This document shows, one piece after another, positions 1 through 9,501 of a stretch of DNA of 64,000 nucleotides. This DNA comes from Aerococcaceae bacterium DSM 111022 (lineage in GTDB: Bacteria > Bacillota > Bacilli > Lactobacillales > Aerococcaceae), in assembly GCA_015863195.1 (NCBI GenBank), contig JACBXO010000003.1, positions 1-64,000 of the forward strand, given 5' to 3'. The translations under genes were made by a program, and so were the position numbers. The stretch's first letter is position 1. Every line of letters begins with the position of its first letter. The notes under the pieces were generated by a model, which saw only the letters and a list, made by a program, of their open reading frames with translations, made no database searches and was not told where the DNA came from.

Positions 1-1
1 C

Positions 2-799
<798 letters not shown>

Positions 800-800
<1 letters not shown>

Positions 801-1450
801 TGGCTAAAATGGAAAAGTTAGAATTGCAGAATTTCATTGCTAGACGTGTAGCTAAAGAACTAGAAGATGGATTTGTTGTAAATTTAGGTATTGGTTTACC
901 AACTTTAGTAGCCAATCATATTCCAGACGGCATTGATATAACGCTACAATCAGAAAACGGTTTTGTTGGTTTAAAAGCAGCACCAGAAGGTGAAGAAATC
1001 GACCCATATATTGTTAATGCTGGAGGACAAGTGGTTGCGATTGATGATAGTGGAGCATTCTTCGATTCAAATCTTTCGTTTGGTATTATCCGTGGAGGCC
1101 ATGTAGACTTAACGGTATTAGGTGCTTTACAAGTGGATGAAAAGGGGAATATCGCTAACTACATGATTCCTGGAAAAATGGTTCCTGGAATGGGTGGAGC
1201 GATGGACTTAGTTACAGGAGCTAAAAAAGTAATTGTTGCGATGGAACATACTAATAAAGGGAATGCTAAAATTCTTAAAGAGTGTAACTTGCCATTAACG
1301 GCTGAAAATCAAGTGGATATGATTATTACTGAAATGGCTGTAATGAAAGTAACCGAGCAAGGCATCGAGCTGGTAGAGTTAAATAATGACTATACATTTG
1401 AAGAAGTTCAATCGCTTACTGAAGCGAAGTTAATCGATTCCCGGCAATAA
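800..1450 (+). CDS. atoA: Acetate/butyrate:acetoacetate CoA-transferase, subunit B
   Basis: 216 residues, the length of the beta subunit (AtoA/CtfB/ScoB). It carries GIGLPTLVANHIP near residue 31 and SENGFVGL near residue 50; in this family the Glu of the S-E-N-G motif forms the glutamyl-CoA thioester. Further family motifs are GGHVDLTVLGALQVDEKGN and PGMGGAMDLV. It starts with ATG on the last base of subunit A's stop. It closes the small thiolase-CoA-transferase operon and is followed by a terminator-like hairpin. Together the three genes would interconvert acetyl-CoA, acetoacetyl-CoA and free acetoacetate or a short-chain acid. Confidence 0.88.
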
Positions 1451-1458
1451 TACAGACA

Positions 1459-1486
1459 CAAGGGGCATGAACAATGCTCCTTTTAT
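1459..1486 (+). terminator. Rho-independent terminator after the CoA-transferase genes
   Basis: AGGGGCAT and ATGCTCCT form an 8-bp stem (one G-T pair) around a 5-nt loop, followed by TTTTATT, nine bases after the atoA stop. Confidence 0.7.
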
Positions 1487-1775
1487 TATAGGTATAGTCA
1501 ATATACTAATGGCATTAGAACCTTAGATAGTGAAATGTAAAGAATAGCAATTGAATCGTAAAACAAGCCCTTGGTGCTGCAGGGAGTTCAAAGCATTAAT
1601 TAAGCCAGGGTTCGGTTTATCACTTGCGAATACTTTAGAATAAGAGGGGCTTTGTTTTATAGTCGCTTCTTGGCAGAAGACCCAATAAATGGCATGGATG
1701 CCTTTTAAAAAACGAGCTTATGATAAGCTAGCTCAATGATCGTAGAACGTTCATAATCCGAATACAATATCTTCA
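1487..1775. other. Intergenic DNA without a recognisable gene
   Basis: No credible reading frame. Visible structure: an imperfect terminal inverted repeat, AAAACAAGCCC at 1560-1570 against GGGGCTTTGTTTT at 1646-1658, enclosing about 75 bases; a small GGCAT/ATGCC hairpin near 1692; and AGCTTAT/ATAAGCT near 1715. It could be the remnant of a small palindromic element, but the function is unknown. Confidence 0.4.
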
Positions 1776-1815
1776 AAAAAAGACAGAGTGATTCATTAGA
1801 GTCACTCTGTTTTTG
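1776..1815. terminator. Bidirectional terminator hairpin
   Basis: ACAGAGTGA (1783-1791) pairs perfectly with TCACTCTGT (1802-1810). It is flanked by A7 on the left and T6 on the right, so it could end transcripts from either side of the convergent atoA and symporter genes. Confidence 0.75.
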
Positions 1816-1821
1816 TGCAAA

Positions 1822-1862
1822 ATAAAGCCCCCGCACGGTCATAGCTCCGTGTGAGGGCGGGA
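1822..1862 (-). terminator. Terminator after the first GPH symporter gene
   Basis: Read on the minus strand, CCCTCACACGG and CCGTGCGGGGG form a GC-rich 11-bp stem with one mismatch around an 8-nt loop, followed by CTTTAT. It lies about 30 bases beyond the stop of the minus-strand gene. Confidence 0.7.
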
Positions 1863-1893
1863 AGGAAAACACTTTTAAATGGGTCAGCTGAGA

Positions 1894-3306
1894 TTAGCGA
1901 GACTCTTTCCAAGCCTGGATGTCAGCTGATAATTTTTCGTCGATATTCCAGATAAAGCGGAAGCAGAGGTATGAACCGAGTGAAGCAATTGCTGGAATTA
2001 ATAAGTTCATGACTGTTAATCCCATGTTTGTTTCAGCGGTTTGTCCTAAACCTGCGTTTGTTAATTCTGGATTGTAACCGATCCAAGCGATGATTAATGG
2101 TACTAATGATTGAGTTATCATTTGACCGATACGACGTGTTAATGAGAATACTCCGTAGATTGACCCTTCTGAACGTTTACCAGTTAAGTATTCGTTGTAG
2201 TCAATTGACTCAGAAACAAGTCCCCATTGCATTTGAACAGACATCATCATTAATGCTAAAGCAACACCTGAAACTGATAAGTAAACCCAGTTGTTAACGT
2301 CCATTGTGATCATTGCGAAGAATAGACCAGCGTATAAAACGATCGCAGCAACTAATGAAATACGGATAATTTTAACAATTGATCCAAAAATCTTAGTTAA
2401 TTGTGGTGCTGATAATAAAATCGCAATTGATAATACGTTACCTAATGTTGCTGAGAATGACATTAAACCAATGTCACCAATGATATCAGCATAAACATAA
2501 GGACTTGATTGACTGTTCATTGTTTGACCAAAGATAATGATTACTGAGTGTAAAGCTAGTGCTAAGAAAGCACGGTTTTGTTTGAAAACATTTAAAATAT
2601 CTGTTAATTTAACTTTTTCTTGAGGGTCGTCAGATGATACTTGTCCAGCTGTATTACGTTCTTCAGTCCAGAAATAGTGGATGAATACTAAAATACCACC
2701 TAAAACCGCACAGAAGATACCAGCCACTGCATAACCAGCAGGCGTTTCACCTAAATTAGCTAAAATTTGCGGAATAACTAACATCCCGATAAAGCTACCA
2801 ACCGTAGATCCTAAACCACGAGCAGAAGCCAATGAAGCACGTTCCGTGTCATTTGTTGCCATTGCCCCAAGTAATGAACCCATACCGATATTCATCATTG
2901 TATAACCAAATTCATAAACAATCTTTAATAAGAATAAAGCAGCTACTTGAGTGAATCCAGTTAAGTAATTTGGCGCTGTAAAGAATGCAATGAATCCTCC
3001 AACGATTAATGGAATTGACCATAAAATCCATGGACGGAATTTATCGCGTGTCCCATCATTTTTCTCGAAAGTCTTATCCATGAACCCACCAACTAATGGG
3101 TCATTGACCGTATCCCAAATATTCCAAACAAGTAAGATACTCGCGTAAACAGCAGGGTCAACACCTAAAACGTTTACAATATAACGCATCATATAACCAG
3201 AGATTAAAACTAAAGTTACAACCCCACCCGCGTCACCGGCACCATATCCTAAACGGTCTTTTAGAGTCAGTCCGTTTTCTAAATCGACATTTTGTTTATT
3301 TTCCAT
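1894..3306 (-). CDS. GPH-family sugar:cation symporter (MelB-like MFS), copy 1
   Basis: 470 residues with about 12 hydrophobic segments, the size of glycoside-pentoside-hexuronide:cation symporters. Family marks: an N-terminal LKDRLGYGAGDAGG block, WDTVNDPLVGGFMDKT near residue 65 (the acidic residues there bind the coupling cation in MelB), KFRPWILWSIP near residue 90, and RSEGSIYGVFSLTRR near residue 380. It would import a sugar or glycoside with Na+ or H+. It starts with ATG behind a GAGGTGA site. It is a close paralogue of the gene at 4338-5771, with a TetR-type regulator between them. No glycosidase is adjacent, so the substrate is unknown. Confidence 0.88.
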   Translation of the reverse strand: MENKQNVDLENGLTLKDRLGYGAGDAGGVVTLVLISGYMMRYIVNVLGVDPAVYASILLVWNIWDTVNDPLVGGFMDKTFEKNDGTRDKFRPWILWSIPLIVGGFIAFFTAPNYLTGFTQVAALFLLKIVYEFGYTMMNIGMGSLLGAMATNDTERASLASARGLGSTVGSFIGMLVIPQILANLGETPAGYAVAGIFCAVLGGILVFIHYFWTEERNTAGQVSSDDPQEKVKLTDILNVFKQNRAFLALALHSVIIIFGQTMNSQSSPYVYADIIGDIGLMSFSATLGNVLSIAILLSAPQLTKIFGSIVKIIRISLVAAIVLYAGLFFAMITMDVNNWVYLSVSGVALALMMMSVQMQWGLVSESIDYNEYLTGKRSEGSIYGVFSLTRRIGQMITQSLVPLIIAWIGYNPELTNAGLGQTAETNMGLTVMNLLIPAIASLGSYLCFRFIWNIDEKLSADIQAWKESR

Positions 3307-3362
3307 CTGAGTTCACCTCAAAACTTATTTAATTCAAAAGTGAGAATAATACAATGAAAATA

Positions 3363-3377
3363 TCTAAAACGCTTTCA
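3363..3377. promoter_or_regulatory. Possible CcpA (cre) site upstream of symporter copy 1
   Basis: On the minus strand the sequence TGAAAGCGTTTTAGA matches the catabolite-response consensus TGWAANCGNTNWCA except near its right end. It sits about 60 bases upstream of the symporter start, where a CcpA site would be expected for a sugar carrier. This is inference from one match. Confidence 0.35.
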
Positions 3378-3700
3378 CAATTGAACCATGAATCAATAAT
3401 ACATTAGTGATTAAGTTCACACAAGCAACAAGTTGTGTGATGTGTTTATTAAACAACAAAAAGACATTTTTGTCGAAAAAGTTTAAGGTGATAACTTTAT
3501 TTGGCGCTTACAGTATTGATAAATAAGTGTTTTCATTTTCACTCATTGTTCAATATTGATGTTTAGTGTATTCTGCTTCGCAATAAAAAGAGTGAAGTTG
3601 TTAGATGATTCTGTAATTTCACGGTCGTTCATAAGTAGAGAATATGTTATAATTACCATACAGTAGAAGAGTAAAGTAGCATTGCAAAAGGAGGTAGAGC
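3378..3700. other. Intergenic region between divergent symporter and regulator genes
   Basis: AT-rich, with no reading frame of note. A TATAAT at 3648-3653 lies about 47 bases upstream of the tetR-type start and is the best -10 candidate for that gene; no good -35 matches it. Promoters for the minus-strand symporter must also lie here, but none stands out. Confidence 0.4.
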
Positions 3701-4225
3701 ATGGAAAAGGTAGATCGCAGAATCAGAATTACTCAAGAGAAAATCAAAAATAGTTTCTGGGACCTAATGCAGAGCAACACTTTTCAAGATATATCCGTTT
3801 CTAAATTAGCGAGTACAGCGGATATCAACCGAACAACTTTTTACACGCATTATACGGATAAGTATGATTTATTACTTGAAATTATTCATGAGTTACTGGA
3901 TTTTAGCCTCATAATGCGCGAAGACCTTGAAGAAGATTTAGCCACATATTTTGAGCGTTTATCTGAAAATAGTGATTGTTTGCGCGTCTTATTTAAAGAT
4001 CAGTCCATGGCTTTTTTCAAAGAAGATATCAAAACAGTTTGGCGCAATCATTTTTCAGTAGAGTTTCGTAAAACACACTCTTTTAAACTAGGCATCATGA
4101 CCTCCATCTTAATGGAGTCGATAGAGTGGTGGATTACAGACGGTAAAGCCGTATCTAACGAGAAAATGGCTCAACGAGTCATCAAGCTGATGGATGTTGT
4201 CGTAAATATCGACAATCATAAATAA
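3701..4225 (+). CDS. TetR/AcrR-family transcriptional regulator
   Basis: 174 residues. The N-terminus (RRIRITQEKIKNSFWDLM, then ISVSKLASTADINRTTFYTH near residues 30-50) is a classical TetR helix-turn-helix; the rest is a helical ligand/dimer domain of the short type seen in DhaS-like TetR proteins. It starts with ATG, seven bases after AAAGGAGG. It lies between two paralogous minus-strand sugar symporters and is divergent from copy 1, so it may control one or both; this is inference. A terminator follows directly. Confidence 0.85.
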   Translation: MEKVDRRIRITQEKIKNSFWDLMQSNTFQDISVSKLASTADINRTTFYTHYTDKYDLLLEIIHELLDFSLIMREDLEEDLATYFERLSENSDCLRVLFKDQSMAFFKEDIKTVWRNHFSVEFRKTHSFKLGIMTSILMESIEWWITDGKAVSNEKMAQRVIKLMDVVVNIDNHK

Positions 4226-4242
4226 AATTAAGCGAGTAAGAT

Positions 4243-4273
4243 CCCAGGTGAATTCATTTACCTGGGTATTTTT
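4243..4273 (+). terminator. Terminator after the TetR-type gene
   Basis: CCCAGGT and ACCTGGG pair, extended by AATTCATT in the loop region, followed by TATTTTT. It lies 18 bases after the stop. Confidence 0.75.
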
Positions 4274-4281
4274 ATGCAAAC

Positions 4282-4305
4282 AAAAAACGCCACATAAGTG
4301 GCGTT
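4282..4305 (-). terminator. Terminator after the second GPH symporter gene
   Basis: On the minus strand AACGCCAC and GTGGCGTT form a perfect 8-bp stem with a TTAT loop, followed by a T-run. It lies 33 bases beyond the symporter stop. Confidence 0.8.
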
Positions 4306-4337
4306 CAGGGGAGTAATTAAGACTAAGCGTGAGTCGC

Positions 4338-5771
4338 TTATTCTTTGTTACCATATTTAAATGCTGAGATTTCAGCACGTTTTTCATTGTCAATATTCCA
4401 GATAAAGCGGAATGTAGCCCATGAAATTAATGATGCGATTGCAGGAAGTGCGATATTTAAAATTTGTAAACCAGCGATTGTACCATCTGATTGTGCCAAT
4501 CCTTGTTCTGTTAATGTTGCGTCATAACCAATCCAACCGATAGCTAATACAGCTAATGATTGAGAGAAAGTTTGACCTAAACGACGTGTTAAAGAGAATG
4601 TACCATAAATCGCACCTTCTGTACGTTTACCTGATATATACTCATTATAGTCAATTGACTCAGAAACAAGTCCCCATTGTAATTGAACAGACATGTTTGT
4701 TAAACCTAAACCGAAACCTGACATAATCATGTAAGTAATACCATTTGCCATACCTGATGTTAACATGAAGTATAGAGCAGCTAATAAAATAACCCCTGAC
4801 ATTAAACAAATACGGATTAATTTATCGGTTGATTCAAAGATTTCAACTAATTTCGGAGCAGCTAATAAGATAACTACTGAAAGAATTGTTTGAATGGTTG
4901 AAGCATATGACATTAAACCAAAGTCATTGAAAACATCCGCATACATATATGCAGCAGTTGTACCATTTAATTGTTGTCCGAATACAAAGATTACAGAGTG
5001 TAAACATAATGCTAAGAATGGGCGGTTATTTTTAAATACATCAATGATATCTGAGAATTTAACATTACTGTCTTCTGGGTTTGTTTCAGCCTCAGCTGCA
5101 GTAGATATTCCACGTTCTTCTGTCCAAGCATAGTGAATAAAGATAATAATACCACCAAGTACCGCTGTTGTAATAGCAGCAATCATATAACCTTGTGATG
5201 TTTCACCAATCGAACCTAAAATTTGTGGGATTGTAAATTGTCCAACGAATAAACCTAAAGTAGAACCCATACCACGAGCAGATGCTAGTGTTGTACGCTC
5301 AACGTCATTTGTTGCCATTGCCCCAAGTAATGAACCCATGGCAATGTTAACCATTGTATAACCTAACTCATAAACGATTTTTAAGAAGAATAGTAAAATT
5401 ACGGTTACCATACCGCCTAGAGTGGTTGGAATACTATAGAATGCAATTGAACCTAAAACAACTAAAGGAATTGATCTTAAAATCCATGGACGGAATTTAT
5501 CAGTCTTCCCGCTAGATTTAGCGAAAGATTTGTCCATTAAAGTACCCATCATTGGGTCATTCACCATATCCCAAACGTTCCAGATTAGTAAAAGAATCGA
5601 TAATGTTGCGTATGGTACTTGTAGCACGTTAGTGATATAACGTGTCATGTAAGAACCAACCATGATTAGAGTAATAACTCCACCCATGTCACCCGCTGCA
5701 TAACCTATACGATGTTTTAGCGTTAGGCCATTTTCATTTTGTGATGGATTAACTGTTTTTTCAGTCATCAT
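4338..5771 (-). CDS. GPH-family sugar:cation symporter (MelB-like MFS), copy 2
   Basis: About 477 residues, clearly paralogous to the product of 1894-3306: LKHRIGYAAGDMGG at the N-terminus, WDMVNDPMMGTLMDKSFAKS near residue 70, KFRPWILRSIP near residue 95, and KRTEGAIYGTFSLTRR near residue 390. Twelve membrane spans are expected. The frame is open to a TTG at 5819, but that TTG has no ribosome binding site, whereas the ATG at 5771 follows GGGAG by seven bases and gives the expected N-terminus, so 5771 is chosen (5768 is also ATG). A strong Shine-Dalgarno sequence with a 15-codon reading frame lies about 65 bases upstream. The substrate is unknown. Confidence 0.87.
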   Translation of the reverse strand: MMTEKTVNPSQNENGLTLKHRIGYAAGDMGGVITLIMVGSYMTRYITNVLQVPYATLSILLLIWNVWDMVNDPMMGTLMDKSFAKSSGKTDKFRPWILRSIPLVVLGSIAFYSIPTTLGGMVTVILLFFLKIVYELGYTMVNIAMGSLLGAMATNDVERTTLASARGMGSTLGLFVGQFTIPQILGSIGETSQGYMIAAITTAVLGGIIIFIHYAWTEERGISTAAEAETNPEDSNVKFSDIIDVFKNNRPFLALCLHSVIFVFGQQLNGTTAAYMYADVFNDFGLMSYASTIQTILSVVILLAAPKLVEIFESTDKLIRICLMSGVILLAALYFMLTSGMANGITYMIMSGFGLGLTNMSVQLQWGLVSESIDYNEYISGKRTEGAIYGTFSLTRRLGQTFSQSLAVLAIGWIGYDATLTEQGLAQSDGTIAGLQILNIALPAIASLISWATFRFIWNIDNEKRAEISAFKYGNKE

Positions 5772-5835
5772 AATCACGCTCCCATTTTTTATTTCCAGCA
5801 TCGCTGGCAGACTTTCCAACAGACATCATATGTTG

Positions 5836-5883
5836 TTAATCAAAAACGTATTCGGTAATTTTAAAACACGGCGCATTTGCCAC
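5836..5883 (-). CDS. Possible 15-codon leader peptide upstream of symporter copy 2
   Basis: On the minus strand GGGGAGG is followed after six bases by GTG and 14 further codons, giving MANAPCFKITEYVFD and a TAA. The Shine-Dalgarno sequence is stronger than that of the symporter itself. The peptide has no recognisable family. It may be a regulatory upstream frame or chance. Confidence 0.2.
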   Translation of the reverse strand: MANAPCFKITEYVFD

Positions 5884-6233
5884 AGGTTTCCTCCCCTTAA
5901 ATTACGGAATGTCGTTTTGATTGAACGAAACATTGGTTGTGAAACTATGTACATTGTAAAATGAAAACGATTTAAAATACATTGCAAAAAGAGATAAAGG
6001 TATTGCGTTTACTGAAATAATCATCTGATGACTCGTTGTTTTTGTAAAATGATTACTTTTAAGTGAGCAGATGTATTGTTGATTTTATGTCGTTGTATCC
6101 GTTTACAGTGATGGATGGATGTAAGTGGTATGATGTAAGTTGTCACACGATTGTTTGATGTTTCACCAGCAAGCGCTTCCTTGATTTGACGCAGTTTTCA
6201 ATAGGGAATCCTTGATGAATAAAGATTCTTAAG
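5884..6233. other. Intergenic regulatory region between symporter copy 2 and gnd
   Basis: No gene. Two LacI/CcpA-type motifs are seen: TGAAAACGATTTAA near 5961 and AGCAAGCGCTTCCT at 6168-6181, whose core AAGCGCTT is palindromic. The first could act on the symporter, the second on gnd; both deviate from the cre consensus. Confidence 0.35.
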
Positions 6234-6262
6234 TTGCATACTTTCGCCAGTATTATTATAAT
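6234..6262 (+). promoter_or_regulatory. Promoter of gnd
   Basis: TTGCAT and TATAAT separated by 17 bases, ending 30 bases before the gnd start codon. The spacing and boxes fit a vegetative sigma-A promoter. Confidence 0.75.
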
Positions 6263-6292
6263 TAGGTTATAAAGAAAAAGGAGGCAGCAAAT

Positions 6293-7726
6293 ATGTCAAA
6301 AGCACAAATTGGTGTAATCGGTATGGCTGTTATGGGGAAAAACTTAGCCCTCAATATTGAGAGCCGTGGATATAGTGTTGGAATTTTCAACCGTTCAGCA
6401 TATAGAACAGGAGATGTTGTAAAAGAAAATCCAGAAAAGAATTTAGTACCTACATATACATTAGAAGACTTTGTTGAGTCATTAGAAAGACCACGTCGTG
6501 TGTTAATTATGATCCAAGCAGGTTCAGCGACAGATGACATGATTAAACAAATCACACCATTATTAGATGATGATGATGTTTTAGTAGACTGTGGTAATAC
6601 TTATTTCGAAGATACAATGCGTCGTGCCAAAGAATTAGAAGGATCAGGCATTCATTTCGTAGGTATGGGAGTTTCAGGTGGAGAAGAGGGTGCGTTATTA
6701 GGCCCAAGTTTAATGCCTGGTGGACCAAAAGAAGCTTATGATATTTTAGAGCCTATCTTAAAAGAAATTGCTGCTAAAGCACCAAGTGATGGTGAACCTT
6801 GTGTGGCTCACATCGGAACAGACGGAGCAGGACACTATGTAAAAATGGTCCACAATGGTATCGAGTACGGTGATATGCAATTAATCGCTGAGTCATATGA
6901 CATTATGCGTCGTCACTTAGGATTATCAGTTGAAGATATCGCAGGACACTTTGCTGAGTGGAATAAAGGTGAGTTAGACAGTTTCTTAATTGAAATTACA
7001 GCAGATATCTTAACAAAATATGATCCAGAAACTGGTAAACCAATGGTCGATGTTATTTTAGACCGTGCTGGAAACAAAGGAACAGGTAAATGGACTTCAC
7101 AATCTTCTCTTGATTTAGGTATTCCATTATCAACAATTACTGAATCAGTATTTGCGCGCTTCATTTCAGCTATGAAAGACGAACGTGTCACTGCTTCTGA
7201 AGTATTATCTGGACCGGGGACTCAAACAGTTGAAGCAAGCGAAGAATTAGTGGAGAAAATTCGTCAAGCACTATACTTTTCAAAAATTATGTCTTACGCA
7301 CAAGGCTTTGTTCAATACCGTGAGGCAAGTAAAGAGTATGGTTGGGATTTAGATTATAAAGAAATCGCGAAGATTTTCCGTGCAGGATGTATTATCCGTG
7401 CCCAATTCTTAGAAAAAATCATGGATGCCTATGATGCTAATCCAGAATTAGATAATATCTTATTGGATCCATACTTCAAAGATATCGCAGACAAATACCA
7501 ACAAGCAACTCGTGATGTTGCAGCAATGGCATTACAAGCAGGTATCCCAGTACCAGGATTTACAAGTGCATTAGCATACTACGATAGCTACCGCACACCA
7601 GTATTACCAGCTAACATTATCCAAGCACAACGTGACTACTTCGGTGCTCACACATACGAGCGCGTTGACAAAGAAGGAACATTCCACTTCTTATGGAACG
7701 AAGGTAAAGAAGAAGACTGGTCATAA
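6293..7726 (+). CDS. gnd: 6-phosphogluconate dehydrogenase, decarboxylating
   Basis: 477 residues, the usual length. It oxidises 6-phosphogluconate with NAD(P)+ to ribulose-5-phosphate and CO2 in the pentose phosphate pathway. Visible: a nucleotide-binding GVIGMAVMG at residues 7-15, NRS near residue 33, [21 protein letters not shown] near residue 125 (substrate binding), the catalytic Lys184 within [17 protein letters not shown], and [10 protein letters not shown] near residue 262. A purine-rich AAAGGAGG site precedes the ATG. It has its own promoter and terminator, so it is probably monocistronic. Confidence 0.97.
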   Translation: MSKAQIGVIGMAVMGKNLALNIESRGYSVGIFNRSAYRTGDVVKENPEKNLVPTYTLEDFVESLERPRRVLIMIQAGSATDDMIKQITPLLDDDDVLVDCGNTYFEDTMRRAKELEGSGIHFVGMGVSGGEEGALLGPSLMPGGPKEAYDILEPILKEIAAKAPSDGEPCVAHIGTDGAGHYVKMVHNGIEYGDMQLIAESYDIMRRHLGLSVEDIAGHFAEWNKGELDSFLIEITADILTKYDPETGKPMVDVILDRAGNKGTGKWTSQSSLDLGIPLSTITESVFARFISAMKDERVTASEVLSGPGTQTVEASEELVEKIRQALYFSKIMSYAQGFVQYREASKEYGWDLDYKEIAKIFRAGCIIRAQFLEKIMDAYDANPELDNILLDPYFKDIADKYQQATRDVAAMALQAGIPVPGFTSALAYYDSYRTPVLPANIIQAQRDYFGAHTYERVDKEGTFHFLWNEGKEEDWS

Positions 7727-7748
7727 TTTAAATAAGTAGCAGATAAAA

Positions 7749-7778
7749 ACGCAGGGACGAAAGTTCCTGTGTTTTTTG
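7749..7778 (+). terminator. Terminator after gnd
   Basis: ACGCAGGGAC pairs with GTTCCTGTGT around GAAA, followed by T6, 22 bases after the gnd stop. Confidence 0.85.
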
Positions 7779-7805
7779 TGTTGGGGGAAGGGGAGGAGGA
7801 TAGAG

Positions 7806-8007
7806 TTGTATAGTAAACTTCTCGTTTGTTTTGGAGGGAAAATTATACAAAATTGCTAAATCGTATAACAACTAGTGTGAAAAATGCGAGAAGTTATACG
7901 ACCGTATAATAACTCGTAGATTGAGGTTGAGAAGTTATATGAAATCGCTGAATCGTATAACTACTGGTTTGAAAAATGCGAGAAGTTATACGATCGTATA
8001 ACTTCTC
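7806..8007. repeat. 51-bp tandem repeats ending in perfect palindromes (locus 1)
   Basis: TTATAC-type half-sites start at 7843, 7894, 7935 and 7986, giving spacings of 51, 41 and 51 bases. Units read roughly GAGAAGTTATAC...ATCGTATAAC...GAAAAATGC. Two units collapse into palindromes: 7888-7915 is nearly perfect, and 7980-8007 is a perfect 28-bp palindrome centred on CGATCG. The unit sequence is clearly related to the longer array at 13.69-14.22 kb. The locus lies between the convergent 3' ends of gnd and pdp. Confidence 0.85.
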
Positions 8008-8130
8008 ATACCTAAACTCCCAAACAACCAACACATCCATCCAATCTGTGAGTTGTTTCTCAAAAACGCGCCAACCAACTCACGCCAGTTCCAGTCCGCC
8101 TCCAGCTCACTCAGCCCCCCACACCAATCC

Positions 8131-8166
8131 AAAAAAACAGCCCAGAACCTAAGCTCTGTGCTGTTT
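8131..8166 (-). terminator. Terminator of the deo operon
   Basis: On the minus strand AAACAGC, then CAGA, pairs with TCTG and GCTGTTT around a short loop, followed by T7. It lies 22 bases beyond the pdp stop. Confidence 0.75.
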
Positions 8167-8187
8167 CAATATTATCTATTCAAATTT

Positions 8188-9486
8188 CTATTCAATAATT
8201 TGGTAAATCATTGGATAGTCGGGTGCAGTTTCACCAATTTGAACTGCGCCATCTAAACGTTCGATAACACTATCAATTTCTTCGCGGTTAGCGTGAATGG
8301 TTAAAATAGTTTCGCCTGCTTCAACGGCGTCGCCGACTTTTTTATGTAATTCAATACCTACTGCGTAATCTAGCTGGTCGTCAGATTTCTCACGTCCGCC
8401 GCCGAGTAACATCGACGCGATACCGATTTCGTTCGCAGTCATTTCTGTAATCACACCACTTGTTTTTGCTGTATAAGGAATTTTATATTCAGCTTGTGGC
8501 ATGACTGTATAGTCTTCGATTACTGCAGTGTCGCCGCCTTGGGCTTTAACCATGGCTTTGAAGCGGTCGAGAGCAGATCCGTTGGCAATGTTTTCGTGTA
8601 ATAAAGCACGTGCTTCTTCTAAGTTCGCTGCTTTTTCACCGAAGACAACCATGTAAGCTGCAATTTCAACAGTTAATTCAACTAAATCGGCTGGACCTTT
8701 ACCTTTTAATAAATCGATTGTTTCTTCGATTTCTAAGGCATTACCGACTTTGTTACCTAAAGGTTGGTTCATGTCAGAAATTAAAACCATTGTTTTAATA
8801 CCAGCTTGTTTACCGATGGCTACTAAAGCTTCACCGAGTTTAGCTGCAGATTCTTCGCTCTTCATGAAAGCACCTGAACCTGTTTTAATGTCAATCACTA
8901 AAGCATCACTACCGGCAGCGATTTTCTTAGACATAATCGATGATGCGATCGCAGGGATTGAATCCACTGTATCCGTTACGTCACGGATTGAGTAAATGCG
9001 TTTGTCAGCGGGCGCGATATTGGCAGTAGCACCAATGATTGCTAGTTTTTCTTCTGCTACTTGATTAATAAAGTCATCTAATTCGATTTCAACTTGATAA
9101 CCAGGAATCGCTTCTAATTTATCTAAAGTTCCACCCGTATGACCTAAACCACGTCCAGAAATCATTGGAACAGGAACACCTGCTGAAGCAACTAAAGCAG
9201 CAAGAGGTAATGACACTTTGTCTCCAACCCCACCAGTTGAGTGTTTGTCCACTTTGATACCAGGAATTGCGGATAAATCAACTCGGTCACCTGAATCAAC
9301 CATTTGCATTGTTAAATCAGTTTGTTCCTCAGCGGTCATCCCGTTAAAGTAAACAGCCATTAAGAACGCTGAAATTTGATAATCCGGAATTGACCCGTCC
9401 GTTACACCTTTAACAAAAAAGGCAATTTCTTCATGTGTTAATTGTTCATTTTCACGTTTTTTGTGAATAATATCGACCATTCTCAT
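8188..9486 (-). CDS. pdp: Pyrimidine-nucleoside phosphorylase
   Basis: 432 residues. It splits thymidine, deoxyuridine or uridine with phosphate into the base and (deoxy)ribose-1-phosphate. Family signatures: DKHSTGGVGDKVSLPLAAL near residue 80 and the phosphorylase signature SGRGLGHTGGTLDKLE near residue 110; KTGSGAFM near residue 200 is also conserved. It starts with ATG behind AGGAGG. It is the last gene of the minus-strand deo operon, 15 bases after pnuC. It feeds deoxyribose-1-phosphate to DeoB. Confidence 0.95.
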   Translation of the reverse strand: MRMVDIIHKKRENEQLTHEEIAFFVKGVTDGSIPDYQISAFLMAVYFNGMTAEEQTDLTMQMVDSGDRVDLSAIPGIKVDKHSTGGVGDKVSLPLAALVASAGVPVPMISGRGLGHTGGTLDKLEAIPGYQVEIELDDFINQVAEEKLAIIGATANIAPADKRIYSIRDVTDTVDSIPAIASSIMSKKIAAGSDALVIDIKTGSGAFMKSEESAAKLGEALVAIGKQAGIKTMVLISDMNQPLGNKVGNALEIEETIDLLKGKGPADLVELTVEIAAYMVVFGEKAANLEEARALLHENIANGSALDRFKAMVKAQGGDTAVIEDYTVMPQAEYKIPYTAKTSGVITEMTANEIGIASMLLGGGREKSDDQLDYAVGIELHKKVGDAVEAGETILTIHANREEIDSVIERLDGAVQIGETAPDYPMIYQIIE

Positions 9487-9501
9487 TGTAATAAATTCCT
9501 C

